A stretch of 64,000 nt of DNA from Vibrio splendidus (GCF_001557875.1 NZ_LNRF01000005.1:124001-188000), one strand, 5' to 3'. Numbered from the stretch's first letter, positions 40,454 through 52,378 are shown. Notes: generated from the letters alone by a model not told the origin. Numbers and translations: made by a program.

Positions 40454-40523
40454 TCTAAACAAGCAGATCGTTTGGTAGTACGTCGATAGGCATTAATGCC
40501 ATCAACGAATCAAGAGATTGCAA

Positions 40524-41873
40524 TTGAGTAATTACAGCTTAGATTTTGCGGGGGACGAAGATTTTCGTCCCCTTGCTGCTCGTATGAGACCGGAAACTGT
40601 CGAACAGTATATCGGTCAGCAGCATATATTAGGCCCAGGTAAACCACTTCGCAGAGCATTGGAAGCGGGCCATATCCACTCGATGATTTTGTGGGGGCCT
40701 CCGGGCACCGGTAAAACGACGTTAGCCGAAGTAGCAGCAAACTATGCGAATGCAGAAGTTGAACGCGTATCGGCGGTAACTTCGGGCGTAAAAGACATTC
40801 GTATTGCGATTGAAAAAGCGCGTGAGAACAAGCAAGCAGGGCGTAGAACCATCCTGTTTGTGGACGAAGTCCATCGCTTTAACAAAAGTCAGCAGGATGC
40901 TTTTCTGCCTCATATCGAAGATGGTACCGTGACCTTTATTGGTGCGACGACAGAAAATCCTTCTTTTGAATTGAACAACGCTTTGTTGTCACGTGCGCGT
41001 GTCTACAAACTGACTTCTCTCAATACCGAGGATATTTCCCTCGTCATCCGCCAAGCGATTGAAGATAAGCAACGCGGGTTAGGTGATGTGCCTGCTGATT
41101 TTGCTGATAATGTTTTAGATCGCCTTGCAGAACTGGTTAACGGCGATGCGCGTATGTCGCTTAACTATCTTGAACTGCTGTATGACATGGCAGAAGACAA
41201 CGATAAAGGCGAGAAAGCGATAACCTTGCAGTTGTTGGCTGAAGTGGCCGGTGAGAAAGTCGCTCGTTTTGATAATAAAGGCGATATTTGGTACGACCTA
41301 ATATCTGCAGTTCATAAGTCAATTCGTGGTTCAAACCCTGATGCCGCTTTATATTGGTCGGCACGCATGATTGCGGCAGGTTGCGATCCTCTGTATATCG
41401 TTAGACGCTTGCTGGCGATTGCTTCTGAAGATATTGGCAATGCTGACCCTCGCGCAATGCAAGTCGCGATGTCGGCTTGGGATTGTTTTACACGTATTGG
41501 CCCAGCTGAAGGGGAGCGTGCGATTGCACAGGCGGTTGTTTATCTCGCGTGTGCACCAAAGAGTAACGCCGTTTATACAGCTTGGAAGCAAGCGTTAACA
41601 GACGCGCACAATCTGCCTGAGTATGAAGTCCCTCATCATTTACGAAATGCACCCACAACTTTGATGAAGGACATGGGCTACGGGCAAGAATACCGTTATG
41701 CTCATGACGAACCTGGAGCCTACGCGGCTGGTGAAAAGTATCTGCCTCCTGAAATGGGAGAGAAGCAATACTATTTCCCAACAAAACGAGGCTTAGAGAC
41801 CAAAATTGGTGAGAAGCTAGATTATCTGGCGGATTTGGACGCAAAAAGCCCACAAAAACGCTATGAAAAGTAG
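40524..41873 (+). CDS. rarA: Replication-associated recombination ATPase RarA
   Basis: RarA (MgsA) is a clamp-loader-like AAA+ ATPase that acts at stalled forks. The TTG at 40524 has AAGAGA 6 nt upstream and gives [10 protein letters not shown], like the E. coli start. Walker [10 protein letters not shown] is near residues 57-65 and Walker B FVDEVHRF near 112. It has 449 aa. It is between lolA and serS as in E. coli. Confidence 0.96.
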   Translation: MSNYSLDFAGDEDFRPLAARMRPETVEQYIGQQHILGPGKPLRRALEAGHIHSMILWGPPGTGKTTLAEVAANYANAEVERVSAVTSGVKDIRIAIEKARENKQAGRRTILFVDEVHRFNKSQQDAFLPHIEDGTVTFIGATTENPSFELNNALLSRARVYKLTSLNTEDISLVIRQAIEDKQRGLGDVPADFADNVLDRLAELVNGDARMSLNYLELLYDMAEDNDKGEKAITLQLLAEVAGEKVARFDNKGDIWYDLISAVHKSIRGSNPDAALYWSARMIAAGCDPLYIVRRLLAIASEDIGNADPRAMQVAMSAWDCFTRIGPAEGERAIAQAVVYLACAPKSNAVYTAWKQALTDAHNLPEYEVPHHLRNAPTTLMKDMGYGQEYRYAHDEPGAYAAGEKYLPPEMGEKQYYFPTKRGLETKIGEKLDYLADLDAKSPQKRYEK

Positions 41874-42000
41874 TCTTTTTTGGATATCGTTACCTAGTCA
41901 TAAAAATTCAATTAAATCGTTAAAAGTTGGTCGAAATAGCACCAGTTTTAGGGGTTTAGCAGTGATTCAGTAGCAAACTACTGAATATTCAAATAACTAA

Positions 42001-43323
<1,323 letters not shown>

Positions 43324-43352
43324 TTAGACTGATTAAGCATCAGAACGCTCAT

Positions 43353-43380
43353 AAAACCCAGCCAGCAGGCTGGGTTTTTT
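43353..43380 (+). terminator. Terminator after serS
   Basis: AAAACCCAGCC and GGCTGGGTTTT enclose AGCA; a T-run follows. Confidence 0.92.
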
Positions 43381-43544
43381 ATTGCCTATAGAATAGTGCA
43401 GTGGCGAGAAATAAATAACTTTTGTTACCTGTGTGTAATAGTGTTTTATTAATTTTGATAATTATTACAATCCTTAAATGTGGCTATAATATGCTCTTAC
43501 CGCGGTAGGTATAGATTTTCTCGTTCAAATACTGAGGAGGGCTT

Positions 43545-43811
43545 ATGGCCGTAGGATGGGCTGGTGACGATAGTGTCAGCCAGCAAATTCAAAATACCAT
43601 TGATGATGAGATCTCTCGAGTAAGAGGTAACATTCAAGGCGGAGAAAGCTTGCGTTATTGCGATGAATGCGGTGATGAAATACCAGAACAAAGACGTCTT
43701 GCGATTAAAGGCGTACGTTTCTGTATTGAATGTCAGTTAATGTTAGAACATACAGCTCATCGTCATTCACTTTTCAACCGTAGAGCAAGTAAAGACAGCC
43801 AACTTCGTTAG
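43545..43811 (+). CDS. ybiI: DksA/TraR C4-type zinc-finger protein (YbiI-like)
   Basis: The 88-aa protein matches E. coli YbiI in length and in the C-terminal NRRASKDSQLR. It has the zinc-finger CDEC...CIEC (Cys pairs near 39-42 and 60-63). The long DksA coiled coil is missing, so it cannot reach the RNA polymerase channel as DksA does. A TATAAT at 43485-43490 may be its -10. Function is unknown; partner RNA polymerase is possible by family. Confidence 0.88.
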   Translation: MAVGWAGDDSVSQQIQNTIDDEISRVRGNIQGGESLRYCDECGDEIPEQRRLAIKGVRFCIECQLMLEHTAHRHSLFNRRASKDSQLR

Positions 43812-43849
43812 AAGATGGTAGCTCTTTATTGTCGATAATAATGAACCTG

Positions 43850-43900
43850 CCTCTCCTTAACTTCAATATTGCAGATAGCAAATGAACCAGTAAGGAGAGG
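43850..43900. repeat. 10-bp inverted repeat between ybiI-like gene and bioA
   Basis: CCTCTCCTTA (43850-43859) and TAAGGAGAGG (43891-43900) are separated by 31 nt. No T-run follows on either side. It lies where transcripts of the two convergent genes would end. Confidence 0.55.
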
Positions 43901-43915
43901 TAACCGTTTTGTCTT

Positions 43916-45193
43916 TTATTTAAAGCAGTGGCTATCTTTTAACGCGCAATCAATGGCGGAAACAAGTTGTTCGATGTGCTCAGTCTTGCTAATGAAAGGA
44001 GGCATCATATAAATCAATTTACCAAATGGACGGATCCAAACACCTTGCTCAACAAAATGAGCTTGAATAGTTTCCATATCGACAGGTGAGTTAGTTTCAA
44101 CAACGCCAATCGCTCCGAGCCAGCGAACGTCTTTAACCAGATCATGCTCTCGAAGAGGCGGCAATAACTCAGAAAAGAGTTGTTCAATCTGTTGAGTCTG
44201 ATTTTGCCAATGACCTTGCTCTATGATGGATAAACTTGCCGCACCGACTGCACAAGCCAATGGGTTACCCATAAAGGTTGGCCCGTGCATAAAGCAACCC
44301 GCTTCACCGCCACATACGGTGTCAGCAACTTCTTTACTCGCAAGCGTCGCTGACAGTGTCATGTAGCCACCAGTTAGCGCCTTACCTACACATAAGATAT
44401 CCGGTTGAACATCGGCATGTTCGCAAGCAAAAAGTTTCCCTGTACGGCCAAATCCGGTCGCAATCTCATCCAAGATCAGCAAGACGTTGAATTCATCACA
44501 CAGCAAGCGAACTTGTCTCAGAAATTCAGGATGGTAGATACGCATACCGCCAGCTCCTTGAACAATTGGCTCTAGGATCACGGCAGCGATTTCTTCATGG
44601 TGTGCGGTCAACTTTTCGCGAAAGCTATCAATGTCTTTGGCGTCCCACTCATCCCAAAAGCCAGTTTTTGGTGAATCAGCGAAAATGTGTTCCGGCAGAA
44701 AACCTTTATAGAGGCTGTGCATTGAGTTGTCAGGATCGGTCACTGACATCGCTGCAAAGGTATCACCGTGGTAGCCATCTCTTAGTGTCAGGAATTTTGA
44801 ACGAGGTTGTCCTTTAGCGTGCCAGTACTGCAGCGCCATCTTGAGGCTAACCTCTACGGCTACTGAACCTGAATCGGCCAAAAATACGTGTTCTAAATTA
44901 TTTGGAGCTAGATTAAGCAATTTTCTACATAAGTCGATAGCGGGCTGATGGGTGATACCACCAAACATAACGTGTGAAACTTTATCAATTTGGCTGTGAG
45001 CCGCAGCGTTTAGCTCTGGGTGGTTGTAGCCGTGAATGGTTGACCACCAAGAGGACATGCCATCAATAATTCGTTTTCCGCCTTCTAATTCTAGGTAAAC
45101 ACCGTCTGCATTTGTGACCGGGTAGCAGGTCAGAGGTGTCAACGTTGATGTGTAGGGATGCCAGATATGCTGGCGATCAAAGGCGAGATCCAT
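43916..45193 (-). CDS. bioA: Adenosylmethionine-8-amino-7-oxononanoate aminotransferase BioA
   Basis: BioA makes 7,8-diaminopelargonate (DAPA) from KAPA and S-adenosylmethionine with PLP. The ATG at 45193 is preferred because GGAAG lies 5 nt upstream and MDLAFDRQHIWHPY matches other BioA starts; an in-frame ATG at 45205 would add 4 residues. The PLP Lys is in VGKALTGGYM, near residue 272. It has 425 aa and faces away from bioBFCD across the BirA operator. Confidence 0.96.
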   Translation of the reverse strand: MDLAFDRQHIWHPYTSTLTPLTCYPVTNADGVYLELEGGKRIIDGMSSWWSTIHGYNHPELNAAAHSQIDKVSHVMFGGITHQPAIDLCRKLLNLAPNNLEHVFLADSGSVAVEVSLKMALQYWHAKGQPRSKFLTLRDGYHGDTFAAMSVTDPDNSMHSLYKGFLPEHIFADSPKTGFWDEWDAKDIDSFREKLTAHHEEIAAVILEPIVQGAGGMRIYHPEFLRQVRLLCDEFNVLLILDEIATGFGRTGKLFACEHADVQPDILCVGKALTGGYMTLSATLASKEVADTVCGGEAGCFMHGPTFMGNPLACAVGAASLSIIEQGHWQNQTQQIEQLFSELLPPLREHDLVKDVRWLGAIGVVETNSPVDMETIQAHFVEQGVWIRPFGKLIYMMPPFISKTEHIEQLVSAIDCALKDSHCFK

Positions 45194-45232
45194 AGTAACT
45201 TCCATTCTTAATGCGATTAAAAAATAATCAGA

Positions 45233-45264
45233 TGTAAACTTTTGATATTATCAATGTGTTGACA
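45233..45264. promoter_or_regulatory. BirA (biotin operator) site between bioA and bioB
   Basis: TGTAAAC (45233-45239) and GTTGACA (45258-45264) form an imperfect inverted repeat with an 18-nt gap, the same arm sequence and gap as the E. coli bio operator (TTGTAAAC...GTTTACAA). The centre is a 13-bp palindrome TTGATATTATCAA. Operator of both bio units. Confidence 0.75.
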
Positions 45265-45286
45265 GTCTAAAGCTTGTCGGTAGACT
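45259..45286 (+). promoter_or_regulatory. bioB promoter
   Basis: TTGACA (45259-45264), 16 bp, TAGACT (45281-45286). The -35 overlaps the right arm of the BirA operator, so bound BirA would block it. Confidence 0.6.
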
Positions 45287-45351
45287 AGCCAAGCATAAAT
45301 GCAATCTCTAGTGATAGGGATGCAACATCAAATAATAAAAAGGATCGACAC

Positions 45352-46404
45352 GTGGAAGTTCGTCATGACTGGACAGTTGCTGAAGTAACAGCGCTGCTTG
45401 AAAAACCGTTTATGGATTTAATGTTTGAAGCTCAAGTGGTTCATAGACAGTACCAAGAGCACAACCACGTGCAGGTGAGTACGCTGTTATCGATAAAGAC
45501 TGGTGCTTGCCCTGAAGATTGTAAGTACTGTCCTCAAAGTGCTCACTACCGAACGGATGTCGACAAAGAACGCTTAATGGAAGTTGAGCGTGTTTTGGAT
45601 GCGGCGCAAAAAGCCAAAAATGCGGGCTCAACTCGTTTCTGTATGGGCGCGGCATGGAAAAACCCGAAAGAACGCGATATGCCTCACCTAACTGACATGA
45701 TCAAAGGTGTGAAGGGTATGGGCCTAGAAACTTGTATGACACTAGGTATGTTAACGCCTGATCAAGCAGGTGAGCTTGCAGACGCAGGTTTGGACTACTA
45801 CAACCATAACCTTGATACGTCGCCAGAATTCTACGGCAGTATTATTACCACTCGTACTTACCAAGATCGTTTAGATACGCTATCTCACGTACGTGATGCC
45901 GGGATGAAGATCTGTTCTGGTGGTATCATCGGTATGGGCGAAAGTACTAATGACCGTGCAGGCTTGCTTGTAGAGCTAGCGAACCTTCCTGTACACCCAG
46001 AGAGTGTGCCAATCAACATGCTCGTGAAAGTGAAAGGCACACCGATGGAAAACGTCGATGATGTTGAATCTTTTGACTTCATTAAGTTGATTGCGATTGC
46101 TCGTATCATGATGCCAATGTCTGCGGTTCGCTTATCTGCCGGTCGTGAAAACATGAATGAACAGATGCAGGCGATGTGTTTTATGGCGGGCGCGAACTCT
46201 ATTTTCTACGGCTGTAAGCTACTGACTACGCCAAATCCAGATGAAGACACGGACATGCAGTTATTTAAGAAGTTAGGGATCAACAGCCAACAAGTGGCTC
46301 AGAAGCCTGATGAAATTCAAGAAAACGAACTGTTAGATCAAGTGGTGGAGCGCGTCGCTGCTCGTCCAACGAAAGATGACATGTTCTACGATGCCACTGT
46401 TTAA
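45352..46404 (+). CDS. bioB: Biotin synthase BioB
   Basis: BioB inserts sulfur into dethiobiotin as a radical-SAM enzyme with two iron-sulfur clusters. The 350-aa protein begins at GTG with AAGGA 8 nt upstream. The radical-SAM CxxxCxxC is at Cys53, Cys57 and Cys60, the same numbers as E. coli. It is the first gene of bioBFCD. Confidence 0.97.
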   Translation: MEVRHDWTVAEVTALLEKPFMDLMFEAQVVHRQYQEHNHVQVSTLLSIKTGACPEDCKYCPQSAHYRTDVDKERLMEVERVLDAAQKAKNAGSTRFCMGAAWKNPKERDMPHLTDMIKGVKGMGLETCMTLGMLTPDQAGELADAGLDYYNHNLDTSPEFYGSIITTRTYQDRLDTLSHVRDAGMKICSGGIIGMGESTNDRAGLLVELANLPVHPESVPINMLVKVKGTPMENVDDVESFDFIKLIAIARIMMPMSAVRLSAGRENMNEQMQAMCFMAGANSIFYGCKLLTTPNPDEDTDMQLFKKLGINSQQVAQKPDEIQENELLDQVVERVAARPTKDDMFYDATV

Positions 46405-47602
46405 ATCTCGTATCAAAAGAGCTCTTGCTCATCGCCGTGAGCAAGGGTTAACTCGTCAACTTAAGGTGTTAGAAAACAGTAACGGTCCTTTGCTTACTAG
46501 CGAAGGTTCTAGCTTCATTAATTTTTCGAGTAATGATTACCTAGGCTTGGCGAGCGATTCTGAATTGGTGGAGGCGTGGCAAGCGGGACTTTCTCAGTAT
46601 GGTGCTGGCAGTGCGGCATCGCCATTGGTCACGGGTTTTAGTCCTGCTCATCGAAATTTAGAAGCTCAACTTTGTGAATGGTTGGGTTTTGAACGTGCCA
46701 TTCTCTTTAGTTCTGGTTTCAGTGCTAACCAAGCCTTGTTGTTTTCTCTGCTCGAAAAAGACGACTCTCTGCTGCAAGACAGACTTAACCACGCCTCTTT
46801 GATGGAAGCGGGGGTGCTTTGTCCTGCAACAATGAAACGTTTTAAGCACAACGATACGCAGCACCTAGAATCGTTATTAGGTCGGTCTCCACAATCATTA
46901 GTCGTCACTGAAGGCGTATTCAGCATGGATGGTGACCAAGCACCTCTTGAACATATCTCTAGCCTGACTAATCAATACGACAGTTGGCTGGTGGTTGATG
47001 ATGCTCATGGTATCGGTGTATTGGGTGATAAAGGGGCAGGGAGCTGCAGCGCGGCACAAATAACGCCCGATATTCTAGTCGTCACTTTTGGCAAAGCATT
47101 TGGTCTATCTGGTGCTGCAGTTTTGTGTTCGTCAGAAGCTGGTGACTACTTAACTCAGTTTGCTCGTCATCACGTTTACTCTACGGCAATGCCACCCTCA
47201 CAAGCGGTGGCTTTGTCTCGTGCCTGTCAGATGATTCAAAATCAAGAGTGGCGCCGAGAAAAGCTGGCGGAGTTAGGGTCTCTCTATGCAGAGCAAATGA
47301 GCGGCTTGAAAGGTTTTGTGGATACTCAGACGCCGATCAAGCCGTTTTTAATCGGCGAAGCCCAATCTGCACAATCTATTGCTGAAGAGTTAAAGCAAAA
47401 CCAAGTTTGGGTGACCGCAATAAGGCCACCAACCGTTCCTGCTGGAACCGCTCGATTACGAATCACGTTAACGGCTAAACATAGCCAAAAACAGATTCTG
47501 CAGTTAACCAGGTCGTTGCATCAAGCCATTGCACGAAACATCGACTCAGGCGTTAAATCGGGTATCCATCCAAGCTTTGAATCAACTAAAGAGGCTCAGT
47601 AA
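46391..47602 (+). CDS. bioF: 8-amino-7-oxononanoate synthase BioF
   Basis: BioF joins pimeloyl-ACP with alanine to give KAPA, using PLP. The ATG at 46391 lies inside bioB (14-bp overlap) and gives [12 protein letters not shown]; an in-frame ATG at 46376 would add five residues. The PLP lysine is in [12 protein letters not shown], near residue 235. It is about 403 aa, a little longer than E. coli BioF (384). Confidence 0.95.
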   Translation: MPLFKSRIKRALAHRREQGLTRQLKVLENSNGPLLTSEGSSFINFSSNDYLGLASDSELVEAWQAGLSQYGAGSAASPLVTGFSPAHRNLEAQLCEWLGFERAILFSSGFSANQALLFSLLEKDDSLLQDRLNHASLMEAGVLCPATMKRFKHNDTQHLESLLGRSPQSLVVTEGVFSMDGDQAPLEHISSLTNQYDSWLVVDDAHGIGVLGDKGAGSCSAAQITPDILVVTFGKAFGLSGAAVLCSSEAGDYLTQFARHHVYSTAMPPSQAVALSRACQMIQNQEWRREKLAELGSLYAEQMSGLKGFVDTQTPIKPFLIGEAQSAQSIAEELKQNQVWVTAIRPPTVPAGTARLRITLTAKHSQKQILQLTRSLHQAIARNIDSGVKSGIHPSFESTKEAQ

Positions 47603-48406
47603 ATGTCACAAGAAGCAGTAGTGGATAATTACGTCGGCCAAGACAAAAGTGCGATTGCCGAAGCCTTTGGTAAAGCAGCAACAACCTATGACAAACACGC
47701 TGAATTCCAGCGAGATGTCGGCCACAGACTGCTGGATAAGTTACCCAGTGATCTGTCAGGCTTTAAGGTGCTCGATTTAGGTTGTGGCACTGGCTATTTC
47801 TCCGAAGAGATGGTGAAACGAGGCGCTGAAGTGGTTTGCGCTGATCTTTCTGTTGGAATGTTAGAAACAGCAGAGAAGCGTTGTGGTGCATCTGTCTCTT
47901 TATATCAACAAGCCGATGCTGAACAATTACCGTTTGAAGATGGGTGTTTTGACATCGTTTTTTCTAGCCTTGCGTTACAATGGTGTGACGACTTATCGTC
48001 ACCTTTGAGAGAGATGAAGCGTGTTACAGCGGTTGGTGGGCGTGTTATTTTCTCAACTTTGCTTGATGGGTCACTGTTTGAGCTGAAAAAGTCGTGGTCC
48101 AAAATTGACGCACATCAACACGTTAACCATTTTATTACAATCAATCAGGTAAAAATTGCGTTAGCGCAATCTAGCTGTGCGGCTCATCAACTAGACTTGC
48201 CCACCATCACCGTTTGGTACGACACTGCGTTTGAACTGATGCGCGACCTTAAAGGTATCGGCGCTAATCACGTAAGTGGTCGCTCACAAGGTTTAACAAG
48301 TCGTCGCATGTTGCAGCTTGTTGAACGGGAATATCGAGAGTTTAAAAACCATCAAGGTTTCTTACCAGCAACATATCAAGTTTGTTTAGGGGTTATTCAA
48401 TTATGA
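47603..48406 (+). CDS. bioC: Malonyl-ACP O-methyltransferase BioC
   Basis: BioC methylates malonyl-ACP to start the pimeloyl chain. The 267-aa protein has the SAM motif [14 protein letters not shown] near residues 58-71. The start immediately follows the bioF stop and its TGA overlaps the bioD start (ATGA). The matching esterase BioH is not in the window. Confidence 0.95.
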   Translation: MSQEAVVDNYVGQDKSAIAEAFGKAATTYDKHAEFQRDVGHRLLDKLPSDLSGFKVLDLGCGTGYFSEEMVKRGAEVVCADLSVGMLETAEKRCGASVSLYQQADAEQLPFEDGCFDIVFSSLALQWCDDLSSPLREMKRVTAVGGRVIFSTLLDGSLFELKKSWSKIDAHQHVNHFITINQVKIALAQSSCAAHQLDLPTITVWYDTAFELMRDLKGIGANHVSGRSQGLTSRRMLQLVEREYREFKNHQGFLPATYQVCLGVIQL

Positions 48407-49086
48407 TTGATGCATTATTCATTGCAGGTACGGATACCGAAGTGGGAAAAACTGTGGTTTCAAAAGCGATTCTTCAAGCTTTGGCCGCACAAGATTTATC
48501 AACAATTGGTTACAAGCCAGTTGCTGCAGGGAGTGAAAAATCCCCCGAAGGACTACGTAATAGCGATGCACTGCATCTTCAAGAAGCGGCGACGCAAGAT
48601 ATTGCTTACGAAGACGTCAATCCATACGCGTTGTTGCTACCATCATCGCCTCACATCGCTGCTAAGCATGATGGTGTTGTAATTGATGAAGCGGTATTAT
48701 CAGCGAAGTTAGAAGAGCATAAGAAAAACTCTGACATCGTGTTAGTTGAAGGTGCTGGTGGTTGGCGAGTCCCGGTTTCAGACGATGAATATCTTTCTAG
48801 CTGGGTTAAAAAAGAGCAACTGCCAGTGGTACTTACCGTGGGTATTAAACTTGGTTGTTTGAGCCACGCTCTATTAACGGCAGAAGCGATTCGTGCTGAT
48901 GGCTTAAACCTAGTAGGTTGGGTTGCAAACCGTATCAATCCAGGTACTGAGCACTACGCAGATATTATTGCGATGTTGGAAGATAAGCTAGGCGCGCCAA
49001 AACTGGGTGAAATTCCTTACGTGCCAAAAGCAAAATCTAAGAACATTGGTAAGTACATCGATGTGCAGCCTCTTCTGAATCTATAG
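48403..49086 (+). CDS. bioD: Dethiobiotin synthetase BioD
   Basis: BioD closes the ureido ring of DAPA with CO2 and ATP. The ATG at 48403 overlaps the bioC stop as ATGA; an upstream TTG is ignored. The P-loop GTDTEVGKT is at residues 9-17. It has 227 aa. Last gene of the operon, followed by a terminator. Confidence 0.96.
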   Translation: MIDALFIAGTDTEVGKTVVSKAILQALAAQDLSTIGYKPVAAGSEKSPEGLRNSDALHLQEAATQDIAYEDVNPYALLLPSSPHIAAKHDGVVIDEAVLSAKLEEHKKNSDIVLVEGAGGWRVPVSDDEYLSSWVKKEQLPVVLTVGIKLGCLSHALLTAEAIRADGLNLVGWVANRINPGTEHYADIIAMLEDKLGAPKLGEIPYVPKAKSKNIGKYIDVQPLLNL

Positions 49087-49109
49087 TTTCAATATTTTGT
49101 TTTCGTAAA

Positions 49110-49141
49110 AACCGAGTGTAATCTTTACACTCGGTTTTTTA
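49110..49141 (+). terminator. Terminator after bioD
   Basis: ACCGAGTGTAA and TTACACTCGGT enclose TCT, followed by T-run. Confidence 0.92.
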
Positions 49142-49162
49142 TTTAGGCTTCACTATCCCACA

Positions 49163-49381
49163 TTACATCTTTCTATCTTCTTTGTTATCCGGTTTATAGC
49201 CCATTGTTCGAATATGTTCGCCGTGAATGGTGTTTTTCATTAGTGCCCACAAAGCATCAAGAAACCGTTTGTGGGCTTCATGATGTCGAATGTACTTAAT
49301 ATGAATAAATATATAAATTGCTATGAAAAGCAGGGTTGCGATTGTGACTCCGTAGGCTTCATACAAGGTGATTAGATTCAT
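49163..49381 (-). CDS. Small single-TM protein of unknown function
   Basis: This 72-aa protein has one TM (residues about 10-30, VTIATLLFIAIYIFIHI) and a basic, His-rich C-terminal part. GAGAG lies 7 nt before the ATG. The gene is 33 bp downstream of the MATE gene on the same strand, so it may be its co-transcribed partner. I do not recognise a family. Confidence 0.6.
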   Translation of the reverse strand: MNLITLYEAYGVTIATLLFIAIYIFIHIKYIRHHEAHKRFLDALWALMKNTIHGEHIRTMGYKPDNKEDRKM

Positions 49382-49414
49382 TTTTATCTCTCAATTTTAT
49401 CTTCTTAAAGTGTG

Positions 49415-50803
49415 TTATTGGGCTAGATAGTTCAGCCATTTTTTACTTCTAAACCGATGGATACATGCAAACCATTTGAACAGAGTCTCCAAGAAAAACA
49501 GAGCGAAGATCCATTGAGGGCTTAACCCGATCAATAAAGCTCCTATTGCAGCTAAAGGTATACCAAAGCACCATTGGGTAAAGAGATCTTGGTATAAGCA
49601 GAACTTTACATCACCTCCTGCTCGTAACACGCCAACGACCATTGTTGTTGGGAGTGACCGCAAAACAATTCCGATACACAAAATCAAATAGAACTTATTG
49701 GCTAGCTCTCTAGTCGTGGCTTCCATCGAGGTGAAGAGATTTAGAATGCTGTCTTTGAGTGCGTATAAAGATAGAGATACACAAAGGGTAACCAAGAATG
49801 CGGTCGCAGTGAACACGATAGCGTGGTGGTAGGCGGACTGAAAATCTTTTGCACCTATATGGTTGCCAATAATGACGGCAGAGGCGTTGGCGATGCCAAT
49901 CAAAAAGCTAAGCGAAAATGCTTCAATCGGTGTAATGATCGATAAAACAATCAGACCTTCGTCGCTTGCTTGTCCCATGATTGAGGTATAGGCAAATAAT
50001 CCTCCTGCCCATAATGTAAAATTCACAGTGGTAGGGAAGGCCAAACAAGTGAGTTGCTTTATGTGGGTAAACTGTAAAGCTTGTTTGATATCTGAGGAAT
50101 TGAATAAGGTTAAGCTTTTACTCAGGTTCAGATAGATAAGCGTTATAACGACTTCAAGCCCACAACTTATTAACGTTGCAATAGCGGCACCTTTCAACCC
50201 CATTTGTGGTGCACCGAAGTGCCCGAAAATGAATACCCAATTAAGTAATATATTAAGAATAATCCCAATACTACTTAAATATAGACTGGTTGAGGCTTGA
50301 TGAACCGAGCGTAAGTAGGCGGCGATACTGCCTGTAAAAGCTACACAAAATAAACTAAAGCTGGTAACAAACAGATATTGAGAGCCTAAAGCTTGAACTT
50401 CAATGTTATTAGAAGACAGTCCCATTATCTGTGAATTTGCCAGCGCCAGAACACCAAAAGGTATTAAGGCGAGTAAGCTTGATAGTAACCAGGTTAATGC
50501 AGTACCTCTTCTTGTTCCTTGGTGATCTTTTTTTCCAAAATATTGAGCAATTAAGATCGCTCCGGCAGTTGTTACGCCAGAGAGAATAATGGTAGCAACA
50601 AATAAGGCTCGGCTAGCAACGCCTGCAGCAGCGATGTCATTTTCGCTCAATTGACCAATCATGATTAGGTCAATTACTCCTTTGCTAGAAAAAAAGATAC
50701 TTTGTAGCGTTATAGGGAGCGCGAGAGCAAAAAGCTGCTTTAAGAGTGGGGCATTAAACCGCACCAGTGGGTTTGAAGTTATTGTTCTTTTTTTGGGAGT
50801 CAT
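49415..50803 (-). CDS. MATE-family efflux transporter
   Basis: This 462-aa membrane protein is a multidrug/Na+ (or H+) antiporter of the MATE family with 12 predicted TMs in two six-helix halves, beginning at LFALALPITLQSIFFSSKGVIDLIMIGQL. The substrate is unknown. It is divergent from a LysR regulator with 101 bp between start codons, which suggests local control. NorM-type and DinF-type relatives are common in Vibrio, and I cannot place it more closely. Confidence 0.9.
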   Translation of the reverse strand: MTPKKRTITSNPLVRFNAPLLKQLFALALPITLQSIFFSSKGVIDLIMIGQLSENDIAAAGVASRALFVATIILSGVTTAGAILIAQYFGKKDHQGTRRGTALTWLLSSLLALIPFGVLALANSQIMGLSSNNIEVQALGSQYLFVTSFSLFCVAFTGSIAAYLRSVHQASTSLYLSSIGIILNILLNWVFIFGHFGAPQMGLKGAAIATLISCGLEVVITLIYLNLSKSLTLFNSSDIKQALQFTHIKQLTCLAFPTTVNFTLWAGGLFAYTSIMGQASDEGLIVLSIITPIEAFSLSFLIGIANASAVIIGNHIGAKDFQSAYHHAIVFTATAFLVTLCVSLSLYALKDSILNLFTSMEATTRELANKFYLILCIGIVLRSLPTTMVVGVLRAGGDVKFCLYQDLFTQWCFGIPLAAIGALLIGLSPQWIFALFFLETLFKWFACIHRFRSKKWLNYLAQ

Positions 50804-50904
50804 AGCACTAACAAGTAAGAAATACTGCTAGCAATTATGATTGTACTTTAGCACCCTATAAAACCACTTATGATGGGGTGTTACGTTCAAGTTCAAGAGG
50901 TCAT

Positions 50905-51795
50905 ATGCATACATTGGAACAATTGCGAGCTTTTGTCGCTGTCTATGAGGAACATTCATTTAGTGCTGCGGGACGTCGTTTAAAGAAAGACCGTACTACG
51001 ATTCGAGAGTTGGTGAAATCTTACGAAGATTCATTAGGTTACGAGCTTTTTTCTATCATAGGAAGAAAGGCAGTCGCGAGCTCAGCGGCAGAAAAACTCT
51101 ACCCACACGCTATTTTAGTTATTCGACAAGATAGTAAGTTGGCAGAAATCAGTAAGTTTTTATTTAACGATGCTAGAACACATTTTAATATCGGCTATGA
51201 CACTGACTTTCCTTTTGATTTTTTGAAATGCCTCGAATTATGGGCTGCAAAATCTTTTCCATTTGTCAGTATTAATTGGCTAGCAAGAAACCGTGAAATT
51301 GGGCTGGAGGAATTGAAAAGTGCAGAGTTAGATTTTGCTTTCTTCCCGACAAGAGGTTCAATTTCATTGTCGTTCCCTGCCTATTTTCAACATCTTGGCT
51401 ATGTCGATTATGGGTTATATGTAGGTTCGGATTCTAGATTAGCGACGAAAGAGAGTTTTGGCCTCGAAGATGCGCAGTTGGAGGTTCAATATTTGAGTGA
51501 AAACGCGTTAAAAGCAGAGGGCGTCATAAAGGCGTTCTCTTACTGTACACGTGTTGTGAGTAGTAGCGATCTCATTATTCAACTGCTTCAAGAGCAAGGG
51601 TGGGCGTTGCTTCCTAATCGAACGGCAGAAAATAGCGTGCGGAAGGGGGTGATACAAAAGAAAGAGACGAGCTTGCTTTGTAACGATTTCAAAGTGCCTT
51701 TTAGCTTGTTTCATACTATTGAGCTAGAGCGTGACCCATTTATCAAAGCGCTTTGTGAAGAGTGTGCTGTGCTGGCGAAACGGTATTTTCAATAG
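50905..51795 (+). CDS. LysR-family transcriptional regulator (atypical HTH)
   Basis: This regulator has 296 aa from the ATG at 50905, which has AAGAGG 4 nt before it. The GTG at 50878 is rejected. Residues 1-60 hold a LysR HTH, but the recognition helix reads LKKDRTTIRELVKSYEDSLGY, unlike the usual SQPAVSRQI pattern. The effector domain (90-290) lacks features I can match to a ligand. It is divergent from the MATE exporter and may control it. Confidence 0.85.
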   Translation: MHTLEQLRAFVAVYEEHSFSAAGRRLKKDRTTIRELVKSYEDSLGYELFSIIGRKAVASSAAEKLYPHAILVIRQDSKLAEISKFLFNDARTHFNIGYDTDFPFDFLKCLELWAAKSFPFVSINWLARNREIGLEELKSAELDFAFFPTRGSISLSFPAYFQHLGYVDYGLYVGSDSRLATKESFGLEDAQLEVQYLSENALKAEGVIKAFSYCTRVVSSSDLIIQLLQEQGWALLPNRTAENSVRKGVIQKKETSLLCNDFKVPFSLFHTIELERDPFIKALCEECAVLAKRYFQ

Positions 51796-51874
51796 TGGTG
51801 TAGGCTATCGATAATTGTCTTATAAGGAAAGTTGAGGCACTGTCAGTTAGTCAATATAGAGTTCTACCAATAAG

Positions 51875-51901
51875 AAAAGGGCTGCGATTGCAGCCCTTTT
51901 A
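51875..51901. terminator. Terminator between LysR gene and small ORF
   Basis: AAAAGGGCTGC and GCAGCCCTTTT enclose GATT. It works for both convergent genes. Confidence 0.85.
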
Positions 51902-51933
51902 CTAATTTAAGCCTATCAAAACTAAGCGTGGGA

Positions 51934-52101
51934 TTAATGTTCTTTTGTTAGTCCCATTAAAGCTTGCTGTGTTTCAGTGATTTTGGTCTGCGCCGTTTGT
52001 GGTGTTAGGATTCCTATCTGCTTTTTCGCTTCTTCTTCAGTAATCCCTAGGTGACAGCACAGTAAATCGATAGCCATTTGAGTGTTAGTACCTTCAACCA
52101 T
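51934..52101 (-). CDS. Small hypothetical protein
   Basis: The 55-aa ORF starts at the ATG at 52101, 6 nt after GGGAAG; a further ATG at 52122 is in frame but lacks a ribosome site. It encodes a soluble, likely helical protein with two Cys (LLCCHLG) and a pattern EEEAKKQIG. It has no family I recognise. The good ribosome site and shared terminator support a real gene. Confidence 0.6.
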   Translation of the reverse strand: MVEGTNTQMAIDLLCCHLGITEEEAKKQIGILTPQTAQTKITETQQALMGLTKEH

Positions 52102-52378
52102 GATTCTTCCCTTTTTGTACATGGACTAGCCAATAAATCATCTGAAGTCACTGTAAACGGATTGTTATATCGACACCATACGACTTAGGTCTAATAGACT
52201 AGGATTAATTAGGATAAGGTTTCGTAATCAAATGTTGCAATTTAATGCTTAACCTTGTTTTCTTAATCTAAGACTATATGTATAAGTAAGTATAAGTCTT
52301 CAAGGTTGGAATCTATTGCTGTCTGCCTTGTCTATAACAATAAGTTTTATAAAAACAGCTTTCATGCGGAGATAAGTA

